From contig JAJVHV010000013.1 of the NCBI GenBank assembly GCA_022072445.1, forward strand, positions 1-64,000: a DNA stretch of 64,000 nucleotides. The letters run 5' to 3'. A program made the translations under genes and the position numbers. The notes beneath the pieces are model-generated. The model saw only the letters and a program-made list of their open reading frames with translations, was not told the DNA's origin and made no database searches. Position 1 is the stretch's first letter. Each line of letters opens with the position of its first letter. Shown in pieces: positions 26,874 through 36,808 of this stretch. This DNA comes from Phycisphaerae bacterium (lineage in GTDB: Bacteria > Planctomycetota > Phycisphaerae > UBA1845 > Fen-1342).

Positions 26874-28556
26874 ATGAAGAAATACCGCTCCAGCGCGGTA
26901 GCCAATCTTGTTTTGCAGTTGCAGCGCGCGCCCAGCCGCCTCACGCTGCGCCATCTGCTGCAGACCGAATTCCTTCTGACAGTCGTCGAAGCGGACCGGG
27001 AATACCCGTTCGACTTCGTCGTTCATACGCTGACCGGTTATCGGCCAGCCGCGGGGAGCGAGCTTTCGGGCGATGTGCTCGCGGGCAGTGCGTTGCGCGC
27101 CGACCTGACGCTGATGGCCGAACAATTGAGCGAGCACGCCGAAATTCCCGCGGCGGCGTGTCAGGAGCCGGTCTACTCGGTGAACGAGCTGGCCGAGCGG
27201 TTCGACGTCAGCACCAAGACGATTTTCCGTTGGCGGCAGCGCGGACTGATCGGCTGGCGGCTGCGATTCCCGGACCGCCGCTCGCGGATCGTGTTTCCCG
27301 AGCGTTGCGTGCGGCGGTTCGTGGCGGAGAACCTGGACCTGGTGATCCGCGGCACGTCGTTCTCGCAGCTTTCGCGCGACGAGCGCAGCGCGATCGTGCG
27401 GCGCGCGGGCGAGCTGACCGAGGCGGGTGTGAAGACGGTGAACTCGGTCGCCAAGGCGATCGCGGCCGAGACGAGCCGTGCGATCGAGACCATCCGGCTG
27501 ATTCTGAAGAGCTTCGACGAGGCGCATCCGGGCACGGGGATTTTCAACCGGCCGAATCCGGAGATGCACGCGAACGAGCTGCAGCTCCGCGTGTGGGAGG
27601 CCTATCTCGACGGCGCCAGCATCGAGTCGCTGGCGCAGCGCTTCGAAAAGTCGGTGGCGTGGGTCTATCGCACGACGACGCTGATGCGGGCGCGCGAGAT
27701 GAAGAACCGCCGGATCGAATTCGTGCCGAGCGCCGAATTCGACGACGCGTCGGCGGACGTTGCGATTCTGCACGATCCCGAGGCGAGCGCGGGCGATTCG
27801 GCCGTCGCGGAGGCGTCGGTTCCGGCGGACCTGCCACCCTATTTCCAGCAGTTGTTCCGCGTTCCGCTGCTGTCGGCGGCGCGTGAGCGGGCGCTGTTCC
27901 GCAAGTTCAACTATCTGAAGTGCAAGGCGGACCGGCTGCGGGAGGCGCTCGATCCGGACGCGGCCCGGGCGGTGGAGCTGGACCGCGTCGACGCGCTGCT
28001 GTCGGAAGCGGCGGCGGTGAAGAACGTGATCACGCAGGCGAACCTGCGGCTGGTCGTGAGCATCGCCAAGCGGCACGTGCGCTCCGGGCAGGAGTTTTAC
28101 GAGCTGATCAGCGACGGCAACGTGTCGCTGATGAAGGCGGTGGAGAAGTTCGATTATTCGCGCGGCTTTAAGTTCAGCACGTACGCCTCGTGGGCGATCA
28201 TGAAGAATTTCGCCCGCACCGTTCCCGAGCAGATGCAGCAGTACGACCGGTACCAGACGGGCCGCGAGGAGATGCTCGAGACAGTGGCTGGGCCGACGAT
28301 CGACGAGAGCGACGACGACACGCTGCCGGCGCTGCGCGGCGCGCTCGACCAGATGCTCGACACGCTCTCGCAGCGCGAGCAGGCGATCCTGCGGCGGCAC
28401 TTCGGCCTGGAGAGCGGCGGGCAGGCGATGACGCTGGAAGAGATCGGCCGCGAGCTGGGCGTGTCGAAGGAGCGCGTGCGGCAGATCGAGGCGCGGGCGA
28501 TGAACCGGCTGCGGAGCGAGTTTCGCAGTGATGCGCTGAAGCTGATCGGGGCGTAA
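26874..28556 (+). CDS. Sigma70-family factor with three N-terminal helix-turn-helix-like segments
   Basis: 560 residues. Before the sigma part (about 318-560) there are about 300 residues with three HTH-like segments: 101-155 (Y-S-V-N-E-L-A-E-R-F-D-V-S-T-K-T-I-F-R-W, MerR-like), about 170-215, and 232-275. The sigma part has a region 1.2-like start (P-P-Y-F-Q-Q-L-F), region 2 (L-R-L-V-V-S-I-A-K-R-H ... K-F-S-T-Y-A-S-W-A-I) and region 4 (L-E-E-I-G-R-E-L-G-V-S-K-E-R-V-R-Q-I-E). Region 3 is missing or very short: only about 50 residues lie between regions 2 and 4. It can probably bind core polymerase and -10/-35 DNA, with extra DNA contacts from its N-terminus. No anti-sigma gene is adjacent. 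Confidence 0.88.
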   Translation: MKKYRSSAVANLVLQLQRAPSRLTLRHLLQTEFLLTVVEADREYPFDFVVHTLTGYRPAAGSELSGDVLAGSALRADLTLMAEQLSEHAEIPAAACQEPVYSVNELAERFDVSTKTIFRWRQRGLIGWRLRFPDRRSRIVFPERCVRRFVAENLDLVIRGTSFSQLSRDERSAIVRRAGELTEAGVKTVNSVAKAIAAETSRAIETIRLILKSFDEAHPGTGIFNRPNPEMHANELQLRVWEAYLDGASIESLAQRFEKSVAWVYRTTTLMRAREMKNRRIEFVPSAEFDDASADVAILHDPEASAGDSAVAEASVPADLPPYFQQLFRVPLLSAARERALFRKFNYLKCKADRLREALDPDAARAVELDRVDALLSEAAAVKNVITQANLRLVVSIAKRHVRSGQEFYELISDGNVSLMKAVEKFDYSRGFKFSTYASWAIMKNFARTVPEQMQQYDRYQTGREEMLETVAGPTIDESDDDTLPALRGALDQMLDTLSQREQAILRRHFGLESGGQAMTLEEIGRELGVSKERVRQIEARAMNRLRSEFRSDALKLIGA

Positions 28557-28877
28557 GCGCCTCGCGACGACCGACAGAGATTCAGGACCACCGGGCGAGC
28601 GTCGGGCAACGGCGTTCGCCCGGCGTACGTTTATGATGGTGCCGCGGCCTGAGAATGCTGAACGATGGACGCCGTTCGGCGGCAAAGCCATAGCGGCGGT
28701 GAATGGCAAATGCGAGCGAAGAATAACGAGTTGAACTGCGACGGCTGCAACGGCTGGTCTTGTCGCCGCGACGGCGTCATTCGTCACGCCGACGGCCGAA
28801 ATTCGTTCTTCGCTCTTCGCCATTCGCTCTTCCGCGTGGCCACGGCGGGCCTGACGCTACGGCAGCGGAAGTCGCGT
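28557..28877. other. Gene-free stretch with repeat relic
   Basis: No gene supported. 28720-28745 matches, in reverse orientation, the tandem repeat start near 52625 (25 of 26 bases, the last part being AACTGCGACGGC). About 28796-28850 contains the related CTTCGCCATTCGCTCTTC. Confidence 0.5.
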
Positions 28878-30143
28878 TCAATGCACGCGCGCCCCGTTCT
28901 TGTACTCAAGGACGTAGTCGTCATTCGCCGGCCCGCTGGCGTTCGTCGGGTCGGGGTCGGTGTTGCCGTCCAGCGACGACTCGTTCTTGTTCGACTTGAG
29001 CTTGGCCTTGTCCGCCTTGAGCGTCACTTTCCAGGTTCCGATCGCTGCCGCCGGCGCCGTCACGCCCACCTCCAGAACGTGCTTCGTCCCGCCCTTCCAG
29101 GCCGGGGCTGCCAGCGTCAGTTCGCCCGAATCGACTTGCGGCACGAGCGCCGTGTCGCAGTTGGTATCGAACGTGAACGTGATCGTGTCGCCCGCCTTGA
29201 TGTTGGCCGGCGCCGTCACGTCCTTCACCACGGGCGTCATGGTCGTTCCGCCCTCGCCCGCCAGCGTGAACCTGATCGGCAAGTCTTCGCCGCGAATGCC
29301 CTTGATGCGGAACTTGTTCTCCTCCGTCATCGCCGGCCCGATGGCCCGCAGGTTGATCCGGTCGGCGTCGGTGCGTTTGGCCTTGGGCGTGCGGTTGCGG
29401 CCGTCGAGGTCGCCGAAGAAGCGCATTCCAAAGTCCTTGAACGCCCACGCGTCGGAGCAGCGATCCGCGCCCAGCGCGACGCGCGCCCGGTGCTCGTCGG
29501 TCTGCCCGTCGATCGCCTTGGTGAAGTCGTCGGTGAGCGTCTGGCTCAGGCAGGCCGAAATGAACACCGCACCCTGACCCAGCTTGCGGTAGCGCTGAAT
29601 GAACTTGTCCGTCACGGCGATTGACGAGCCTTCGGTCTCGTCCGCCGTCAGCTCGTCCTTCTGAAAGCCCTTCTTGTCGATCAGGATCTTGAGCGCGTTG
29701 TCGCGCCGCCCGGCGGCGCCGCCGTCCGAGCCGAACGGCTCGATCACCAGCGAGTTGTTCCCGCCATGGGTCGAGATCACCAGCATGCCCATGTCGTCCT
29801 TGTTGTTCATCAGCAGGTCGCGGAACTTCTCGATCGTGCAATTCTTCGCCGGATTGGCCTGCGTCGGCTCCTCGGTCTCGAGCATCTCGACCAGCGTGTA
29901 ACGCTGGCCGTAGACGTTGCCCCTGCGATCGGCGCGCTGCTCCAGACACTCGGCCACTTCCGTATCGACGTCGCGCGTCCGAAAGCGCCACTTGAACGGC
30001 GCGAAGACGTAAGCGGTGTGGTTCTTCTTGCTGATTCCGGGCGTCTCGTGCTGAGCGGCGGCCCGCGGCACCGCCAGCGCCGCCGCCACCAACGCAACCA
30101 GCCCCGCGAGACACGCGGCCATGCATCCCTGAGTGCGATTCAT
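28878..30143 (-). CDS. Exported caspase-like (clan CD) cysteine peptidase candidate
   Basis: 421 residues from the ATG at 30143 (GGGAGAG upstream), opening on an export signal that ends A-V-P-R-A-A-A-Q. A clan CD His-Cys dyad is visible: M-L-V-I-S-T-H-G-G (His126) ends one hydrophobic strand and A-V-F-I-S-A-C-L-S-Q (Cys198) ends the next, the pattern of caspase, gingipain and CHAT folds. Residues about 285-395 resemble a beta-sandwich (D-T-I-T-F-T-F-D-T-N-C-D), probably Ig-like. Unlike most bacterial CHAT/metacaspase proteins it is exported. It is second in an operon with 30170-31018, 26 bases apart. Substrate unknown; a bioinformatic fold match would decide. Confidence 0.65.
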   Translation of the reverse strand: MNRTQGCMAACLAGLVALVAAALAVPRAAAQHETPGISKKNHTAYVFAPFKWRFRTRDVDTEVAECLEQRADRRGNVYGQRYTLVEMLETEEPTQANPAKNCTIEKFRDLLMNNKDDMGMLVISTHGGNNSLVIEPFGSDGGAAGRRDNALKILIDKKGFQKDELTADETEGSSIAVTDKFIQRYRKLGQGAVFISACLSQTLTDDFTKAIDGQTDEHRARVALGADRCSDAWAFKDFGMRFFGDLDGRNRTPKAKRTDADRINLRAIGPAMTEENKFRIKGIRGEDLPIRFTLAGEGGTTMTPVVKDVTAPANIKAGDTITFTFDTNCDTALVPQVDSGELTLAAPAWKGGTKHVLEVGVTAPAAAIGTWKVTLKADKAKLKSNKNESSLDGNTDPDPTNASGPANDDYVLEYKNGARVH

Positions 30144-30169
30144 GAGCTCTCTCCCGTCAGTTGCGTGGT

Positions 30170-31018
30170 TCACTCGCCCATACCCAGACGACCGGCGACG
30201 TCGCGCGCCGCCTCGTCGTCGGGAATCAACTCGCGGACAGCGGCGTAGCGCGCCTCGGAATCAGCCACCTCGCGCGCGATGCCACGCAGCGCCGCAACGA
30301 TCGCCGCACCGTCTTCCGCGGCCGGCCAGATGCAGTGACCCTCGTCCTGAATGATCGCCACGCCGCCGCGCGCCAGATGATCGCACAGCCGCTCGGCGAA
30401 TCTCCGCCGCTCGGCCTGCCGCCAGGCGCTCACGGCGGCCGCATCCGGCTCCGGTTCGCTGGCCGCGTCAACGGGATGCAGATGCACGTGCGTCGCCGTC
30501 GCCGCGCCGGCAAAGCCGATCACCAGATCGTTCAGTTCGCCGTCGTCGGGCTCGACACGTTCGACGAGCGGCGACTGGGCGAAGAAACCCAGCGCCGCCG
30601 CTCGAGCCGCATCGATGGGCAGCGCCTCACACCACGCGCTCCACGACGCACGAAACTCAGCCAGCAGCGCGTCGCGCGCTTCAGCCACCTCGCGCTCAGC
30701 GCCGCTCTCCGGCGCCGCGTCCAACGACTCGCCCTCCTCGCTCTCCGCCGCTGACCGGCGCAGCGCGACTCCATTCACCAGCACCGACGCGTCGCTGATC
30801 GTGATGTTGAATGGCGGTCGGATCTCCTCGCCACGAATGAACACCGCGCCCGACCACAGCACATCGTCGCCCGTCTGCGCCGCCAGTCCATCGACGTTGG
30901 ACAGGCGCGGCGCCGGTGTAGACATCCCGGCCAGCAGCACTCCCGCCCCGAGTGCGGCGAGCAGCGCGCTGGCGGCCATCGCGGGCAGCGCCATGGCGCC
31001 GCGAGAGTTGCGAATCAT
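30170..31018 (-). CDS. Exported protein of unknown function, first gene of caspase-like operon
   Basis: 282 residues; GGAGG lies 6 bases before the ATG at 31018, ruling out the upstream start that would add 40 residues. An N-terminal membrane or signal segment (A-L-P-A-M-A-A-S-A-L-L-A-A-L-G-A-G-V-L-L) is followed by G-A-V-F-I-R-G-E-E-I-R-P-P-F-N-I-T-I and V-L-V-N-G, a beta-strand pair I have seen in planctomycete proteins but cannot name. An acidic linker and an Ala-rich helical half follow. The caspase-like gene begins 26 bases downstream. A role as inhibitor, anchor or substrate of the peptidase is a guess from context. Confidence 0.65.
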   Translation of the reverse strand: MIRNSRGAMALPAMAASALLAALGAGVLLAGMSTPAPRLSNVDGLAAQTGDDVLWSGAVFIRGEEIRPPFNITISDASVLVNGVALRRSAAESEEGESLDAAPESGAEREVAEARDALLAEFRASWSAWCEALPIDAARAAALGFFAQSPLVERVEPDDGELNDLVIGFAGAATATHVHLHPVDAASEPEPDAAAVSAWRQAERRRFAERLCDHLARGGVAIIQDEGHCIWPAAEDGAAIVAALRGIAREVADSEARYAAVRELIPDDEAARDVAGRLGMGE

Positions 31019-31197
31019 CTTGATCCTCCAGGCATACAATGACCAGATTTGTTGAGTTTGGCCCGTAGCCCTGCTTATACGACTCTCCCCATGCAGGGTC
31101 AAGAAAAATCCCGACCAACTGGCCACCCGCGCGGGCACCGCGCAATCTCCGCCTGGCCCGCTCGCCTCGCCGCACGAGTCAATCCGATAGCCCCGAT

Positions 31198-31875
31198 ATG
31201 AACGTGACGGAACTCCCCGGCGCGCCGCTCGAGCCGCTCAGCCGCACGTTCGGCTTCGACCGCGGAACGCCCATCGACCGCCACTACATCCACGCCTTCC
31301 TCGAGCGCCACGCCGCCGACGTGCGCGGCTGTGTCCTGGAAGTCGGTGACGCCGGCTACACGCAGCGCTTCGGCGGTCCGCGCGTCTCGCGCAGCGAAGT
31401 GCTCAGCGTCGCGCCCGACCGCCGCGCCACGATCGTCGGCTGTCTGGAGACCGGGCGGAACGTCCCGCGCGATACGTTCGACTGCGTGATCCTGACGCAG
31501 GTGTTGCCGATGGTGTTCGACGTCGCCGCTGTCCTGCGGAACTCGCGCCTCGCACTGCGCGCCGGCGGCGTCCTGCTGGCGACGGCGCCCGGGATCTCGC
31601 AGATTTCGCAATACGACATGCAGCGCTGGGGCGACTATTGGCGGTTCACCACCGCCTCGCTCCGCCGACTGATGAGCATGGCATTCCCCGGCGACGCGGT
31701 CGAGATCGCCAGCTTCGGCAACGTCCGCGCCGCCAGCGCCCTGCTCTATGGTCTGGCGGCGGAGGAGCTGAGCACCACTGAACTCGAGATGCGGGACGAT
31801 GATTATCCCGTCACGCTGACGATCCGCGCTGCGCGCGCGGCGGCGGCGCCGGCCGCCTTCTACGAGCCGACGTAA
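31198..31875 (+). CDS. SAM-dependent methyltransferase-like protein
   Basis: 225 residues. Opens with F-G-F-D-R-G-T-P-I-D-R-H-Y-I-H-A-F-L, then V-L-E-V-G-D-A-G-Y-T (a class I motif I variant with D in place of a second glycine), D-C-V-I-L-T-Q-V-L-P (motif IV) and A-G-G-V-L-L-A-T-A-P-G. This form is common near glycan and polysaccharide genes, where it acts on small sugars or lipids, but no glycosyltransferase is near here. Its last 16 bases overlap the 3' end of the E1-like gene on the other strand (31860-31875). Confidence 0.8.
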   Translation: MNVTELPGAPLEPLSRTFGFDRGTPIDRHYIHAFLERHAADVRGCVLEVGDAGYTQRFGGPRVSRSEVLSVAPDRRATIVGCLETGRNVPRDTFDCVILTQVLPMVFDVAAVLRNSRLALRAGGVLLATAPGISQISQYDMQRWGDYWRFTTASLRRLMSMAFPGDAVEIASFGNVRAASALLYGLAAEELSTTELEMRDDDYPVTLTIRAARAAAAPAAFYEPT

Positions 31876-32885
31876 CGCGCGTAAACCGTGCGGGCGGCAG
31901 CGGCGTCTTGGGTCCCCTTCACAATCGCGCGCCCGTCCGGGAAGAGCGTGAGCTCGAATCCATCCGCGGAGAATCGAAGCATGAAGCGATTCAACCGCGC
32001 GCCCGCCGACTCGCCCAGCCGCCGCGCCACCGCTTCCAGGTCGATCGCCCTGCCGCTCTCCACCGGCAGAATCTGCACCGCGTCGCGACCGCAGAGCGTC
32101 GTCGTCGCCGACGCCCGCCCGCCGGCGAGAAACTCGAACCGCCCATGCTTGCAGCACGGGCAGTCGGCGGCGTCGCGCGCCGACTGCATGTCGACGCCGC
32201 GCACGCGGCAACCCCAAGCGTCGATCATCAGCAGTTCGCGATTCAACGCCTCGCTCTGTCCCGTCAGAATCTGCAGCGCGTAAAGCGCCTGAAAGCTCGC
32301 CACCAGGTTCACCACCGGCCCCAGCACGCCCGCCGTGTCGCACGTCGGCGACATGCCGGGTGGGGGCGCCTCTTCCCAGATGCAGCGCAGGCAGGGCGTC
32401 TGACCGGGGATGATCGGCATCGCCAACCCCTCGCCGGCCACGCACGCTCCATAAAGCCACGGCCGCCCGCTCTTGACCGCCACGTCGTTGATCAGAAAAC
32501 GCGTCTCGAAATTGTCCGTCCCGTCCAGAATCAGATCGGCGTCACTGCACAGTCGCTCGATGTTCGTCGGGTTCGCGTCTTCCACCACACCTTCGACGCG
32601 AACGTCCGAATTGATCGCCCGCAGGCGGCGCTCCGCCGCCACGGCCTTCGGCAACCCGTCCGCTACGTCGCGCTCGTCGAACAGCACCTGCCGCTGTAGA
32701 TTGTTCAATTCGACGAAGTCGCGATCGACGATCCGCAGGAAGCCGAGCCCGGCCCGAACCAGCGTGTTCGCCAGCACCGTGCCCAGCGCGCCGCAGCCGA
32801 TCAGCACGGTCCGCGACTCCAGCAGGCGGCGCTGCCCCGCCTCGCCGATCGCCGGGTACAGAACCTGTCGCGAATATCGCTCCAT
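31860..32885 (-). CDS. E1-like adenylyltransferase (MoeB/ThiF/HesA family)
   Basis: 341 residues. Rossmann nucleotide site L-I-G-C-G-A-L-G-T (about 30), the R-Q of N-N-L-Q-R-Q, a catalytic-type cysteine in P-T-C-D-T-A-G-V-L-G-P-V, and zinc ligands C-L-R-C and C-P-C-C. The enzyme would adenylate the C-terminus of a small ThiS/MoaD-like protein for sulfur transfer in thiamine or molybdopterin synthesis. No such partner is within this window. A GTG directly before the ATG is an alternative start. Confidence 0.9.
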   Translation of the reverse strand: MERYSRQVLYPAIGEAGQRRLLESRTVLIGCGALGTVLANTLVRAGLGFLRIVDRDFVELNNLQRQVLFDERDVADGLPKAVAAERRLRAINSDVRVEGVVEDANPTNIERLCSDADLILDGTDNFETRFLINDVAVKSGRPWLYGACVAGEGLAMPIIPGQTPCLRCIWEEAPPPGMSPTCDTAGVLGPVVNLVASFQALYALQILTGQSEALNRELLMIDAWGCRVRGVDMQSARDAADCPCCKHGRFEFLAGGRASATTTLCGRDAVQILPVESGRAIDLEAVARRLGESAGARLNRFMLRFSADGFELTLFPDGRAIVKGTQDAAAARTVYARYVGS

Positions 32886-32955
32886 CACCCACGTCCCTGG
32901 CCCGCGTCCGCCGCCGCGGCGCCGCTACTCCGGCGCCAGCGGAATCTTCCCATGT

Positions 32956-33852
32956 TCACGGCGAATCGAACAGGCCGGGCTGGCGGGGCGGGGCGGCGAC
33001 CGCCCGCAAGCGCGGAAACTGCTCCAGCAACCCATCGGGTACGTCGATGCGCCGACGCTCGAGCATCGCCCGCAGCTCCAACGCGTTGGCCACCGCCTGG
33101 CCGCGATAGTGATTGTTCGCAAACACGTACACCTCACGCGCCTGCCCCGACATCGCATCGATCCGCGCGATCCACTCGCGCAGCTCGGCGTCGCTGTACA
33201 GGTAGTTATAGCGCTCGAACGGCGGCTTGCCCTCCGCGAACCAGTTGGCGGCGTTGCGGCCGTGCAGCCGCACGTACGCCGCTCCGCCCGACACGTGGCT
33301 GCTCGGCCCGATGCAGTCGCGCAGCCGCGGCTGGTCGATGTTGCACATCCCGCCGCTCCGCGCCAGCGCTGCCTGCGCTTCGGGCGCCAGCCACGACGTG
33401 TGCCGAACCTCGATGAACCGCGTCACGCTCTCGAACCGCTCGGCGATCCGCGCCAGCCAATCGACCGCCTCCGGCGAGTATCGGAACGACCAGGGAAACT
33501 GCACCAGCAGCGGGCCGAGCAGGCCGGCGGTTCGAATCGGGCTCAGTGCATCGAGGAACGCGTCGCTGTCGCGCTGCGCGGGGAATTCGGCGCGCTCATG
33601 CGTGAACGTCCGCGTCAACTTGAAGGCGAAGCGGAAATCGGCCGGCACTTGCCGCGGCCACGCCGCCGTCATCCGTGGCGACGGAATGCGATAGAAACTG
33701 GAATTGACCTCGAACGCGTTGACGAAGCGCGACAGGAATTCCAGCGGCCGCACGCCGCGCGCCCCGCGCCCGGGCCTGGGATAGACCGGGCCTTCCCAGT
33801 CCGGATAGCTCCATCCGGCGGTTCCGATCCAGAGCTTGGCGGGATGTGGCAC
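32956..33852 (-). CDS. DUF72 (YecE-like) protein
   Basis: 298 residues from the GTG at 33852. Conserved DUF72 blocks: W-I-G-T-A-G-W-S-Y-P-D-W, E-V-N-S-S-F-Y-R-I, F-A-F-K-L and F-A-N-N-H-Y-R-G-Q-A. The fold is a TIM barrel of unknown activity. The GTG is favoured over the ATG at 33879 because GGAGGG lies 5 bases upstream and because the extra residues are encoded by a repeat. The ribosome-binding site lies in the hairpin at 33851-33868, which could limit its use. Confidence 0.85.
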   Translation of the reverse strand: MPHPAKLWIGTAGWSYPDWEGPVYPRPGRGARGVRPLEFLSRFVNAFEVNSSFYRIPSPRMTAAWPRQVPADFRFAFKLTRTFTHERAEFPAQRDSDAFLDALSPIRTAGLLGPLLVQFPWSFRYSPEAVDWLARIAERFESVTRFIEVRHTSWLAPEAQAALARSGGMCNIDQPRLRDCIGPSSHVSGGAAYVRLHGRNAANWFAEGKPPFERYNYLYSDAELREWIARIDAMSGQAREVYVFANNHYRGQAVANALELRAMLERRRIDVPDGLLEQFPRLRAVAAPPRQPGLFDSP

Positions 33853-33902
33853 AGCGGCCCTCCGCTGTAATCTTACCATGTAGCACAGCGGCCCCCCGCT
33901 GT
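33851..33902. repeat. Twin ACAGCGG hairpins, period 34
   Basis: 33851-33868 is ACAGCGG-CCCT-CCGCTGT and 33885-33902 is ACAGCGG-CCCC-CCGCTGT. The first contains the ribosome-binding site and start of the DUF72 gene on the minus strand. Confidence 0.75.
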
Positions 33903-33942
33903 GATCCCGATCGCGGACCCGGGCCGGACGAAACGGCAGACT

Positions 33943-34395
33943 CTACGCTGGAGCGGTCGGGTCGCAGACCTCGATTCCCTCGTTCTGCGCCGCCGCGTTC
34001 AGCTCCTGATCGCACGACAGGAGCAGCAATCGGTCTGCACCGTCATCGGTTGTCGGCGCCAGAAGCGCGGAGGCCAATTGGAGCGCGTCGGCGGCGCGCA
34101 GCGCATGGGTTCGCGTCAGATCGACGGCCCGCGCGACGACCGCCGCGCTCAGCTCGATCAGCGTGTAGCGCTGCCGGAGGTCCGACTCGAAAGCTCCCAG
34201 CGCCGCCGCCACGATGGCCGCGTCAACGCCGACGCGCCGCGCTCGGCGGACGAGCACGGATGTCACCTCGACCTGCGCGAGCCGCGAGACGCAGACGCGC
34301 TCGCCGCGCGCGACCCGCTCGCGGACCGATTCGGTCCCCGGCTCATCGACGTAGCATTTCACCAGCGCCGACGAGTCGAGAAAGACCGTAGGCAT
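33943..34395 (-). CDS. PIN-domain ribonuclease, VapC-like toxin candidate
   Basis: 150 residues. PIN active-site acids are intact: F-L-D-S-S-A-L (Asp7), V-E-V (Glu43), A-A-D-A-L-Q-L-A (Asp103) and S-C-D-Q-E-L (Asp129). Such enzymes are Mg-dependent RNases, often the toxin of a VapBC pair. The upstream gene (34402-35061) ends only 6 bases before this start, as for an antitoxin-toxin pair, but encodes 219 residues with no visible DNA-binding motif I can name. The pair lies directly downstream of the 16S gene on the same strand. PIN enzymes of the VapC type commonly cut tRNA or rRNA, which makes the context suggestive. Confidence 0.85.
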   Translation of the reverse strand: MPTVFLDSSALVKCYVDEPGTESVRERVARGERVCVSRLAQVEVTSVLVRRARRVGVDAAIVAAALGAFESDLRQRYTLIELSAAVVARAVDLTRTHALRAADALQLASALLAPTTDDGADRLLLLSCDQELNAAAQNEGIEVCDPTAPA

Positions 34396-34401
34396 GCCGA
34401 A

Positions 34402-35061
34402 TTACCGCCGGTCGTTGATGATGTCGTCCGAGAGCGGCCCGCCGGGGATCTTGACCGGCTGGAAAGTCCGCGGCTTTCCATTCTGGAGCGTCTGCTTGAC
34501 GGTCGGGTGGTTGCGGTTCAGTTGGACGGTGGTGGCCGGGAAATCGGGCTTGGCGGGGTTTGGCCGCTTGGCGGTCGTGACGATTCCATCGGCTTCGAGC
34601 CGCGCGAAGAACTCGCGCGCTTCCGTGCCGGAGAGGCCCATCTCGGGCAGGAGCGTCTTGAGAACGTAGCCGATCCACATGAAGTCGTTGACGTTTTCGA
34701 GGCGGGCGAATGAGCGGACGAAGTTTGCGATGAGAGCCTCGGCGACTGGTTCAGCCGACGGCGGCGCGTGTTCCGACTTAGCGCTCACGGACTCCTCATT
34801 CCCTAGCGATCGGAGAACGAGCGCCGCGTCGATGGCAAAATCCAACTTGTGAACCACGCTGACACGCACTTTCGCCAAATCGGGGAGCGCATTGATCAGG
34901 GCTGTCTGCGGTGCCAGGCGCTGCCCCCACGCATCGACGAAGTCCACATCCTGAACATCGGGCCAGTAATTCTTCACCAACTTTCTGAAGTCGGCCAGGG
35001 TGGCTGCGGGTATAAGCTTAGGAATGTGCGAAATGAGCAAGTCGTGGATCAAGCTCTGCAT
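34402..35061 (-). CDS. Unknown 219-residue partner of the PIN-domain gene
   Basis: GGAG lies 7 bases before the ATG. The protein has a helical N-terminus, an acidic middle (S-V-S-A-K-S-E-H-A-P-P-S), then a part reading F-M-W-I-G-Y-V-L-K-T-L-L-P-E-M-G-L-S-G-T and A-R-E-F-F-A-R-L-E-A-D-G-I-V, the latter like a winged-helix recognition region. It is more than twice the size of typical VapB antitoxins. It is the first gene after the 16S rRNA gene and its terminator-like region. Antitoxin function is inferred only from position. Confidence 0.6.
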   Translation of the reverse strand: MQSLIHDLLISHIPKLIPAATLADFRKLVKNYWPDVQDVDFVDAWGQRLAPQTALINALPDLAKVRVSVVHKLDFAIDAALVLRSLGNEESVSAKSEHAPPSAEPVAEALIANFVRSFARLENVNDFMWIGYVLKTLLPEMGLSGTEAREFFARLEADGIVTTAKRPNPAKPDFPATTVQLNRNHPTVKQTLQNGKPRTFQPVKIPGGPLSDDIINDRR

Positions 35062-35095
35062 CGGGTTGCTCCGTTCAATTCAAGTCAATCAAGTC

Positions 35096-35214
35096 AAAAA
35101 AAAAGAAACGACAAGTGAAACAGTGGACGGGCCGCGCGGCGGTTTCCCGCCGACGGGCCGGGTTGCCCCGGCCTGCGAATGTGCTGACTTGAGTCACGGG
35201 TCGCAAGCGACCCG
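35096..35214 (-). terminator. Three hairpins and a T9 tract downstream of 16S rRNA
   Basis: In transcript order: CGGGTCGC-TT-GCGACCCG (35214-35197), GGCCGGG-GCAA-CCCGGCC (35173-35156), CGGCGG-GAAA-CCGCCG (35152-35137), and a T9 tract at 35104-35096. Two loops are GNRA tetraloops. This is a strong stop for the 16S transcript, or a set of processing stems, though the T tract is 32 bases from the last hairpin. Confidence 0.65.
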
Positions 35215-35226
35215 CGTCTAAGAATC

Positions 35227-36808
<1,582 letters not shown>

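Noticed and set aside
26769-28823. 684-residue minus-strand frame
   Set aside because: Antisense shadow of the sigma factor gene, with no motif or ribosome-binding site.
33943-35061. Calling the PIN pair a standard VapBC system
   Set aside because: The partner is 219 residues and lacks a recognisable AbrB, MetJ or HTH antitoxin motif; only the PIN half is well supported.
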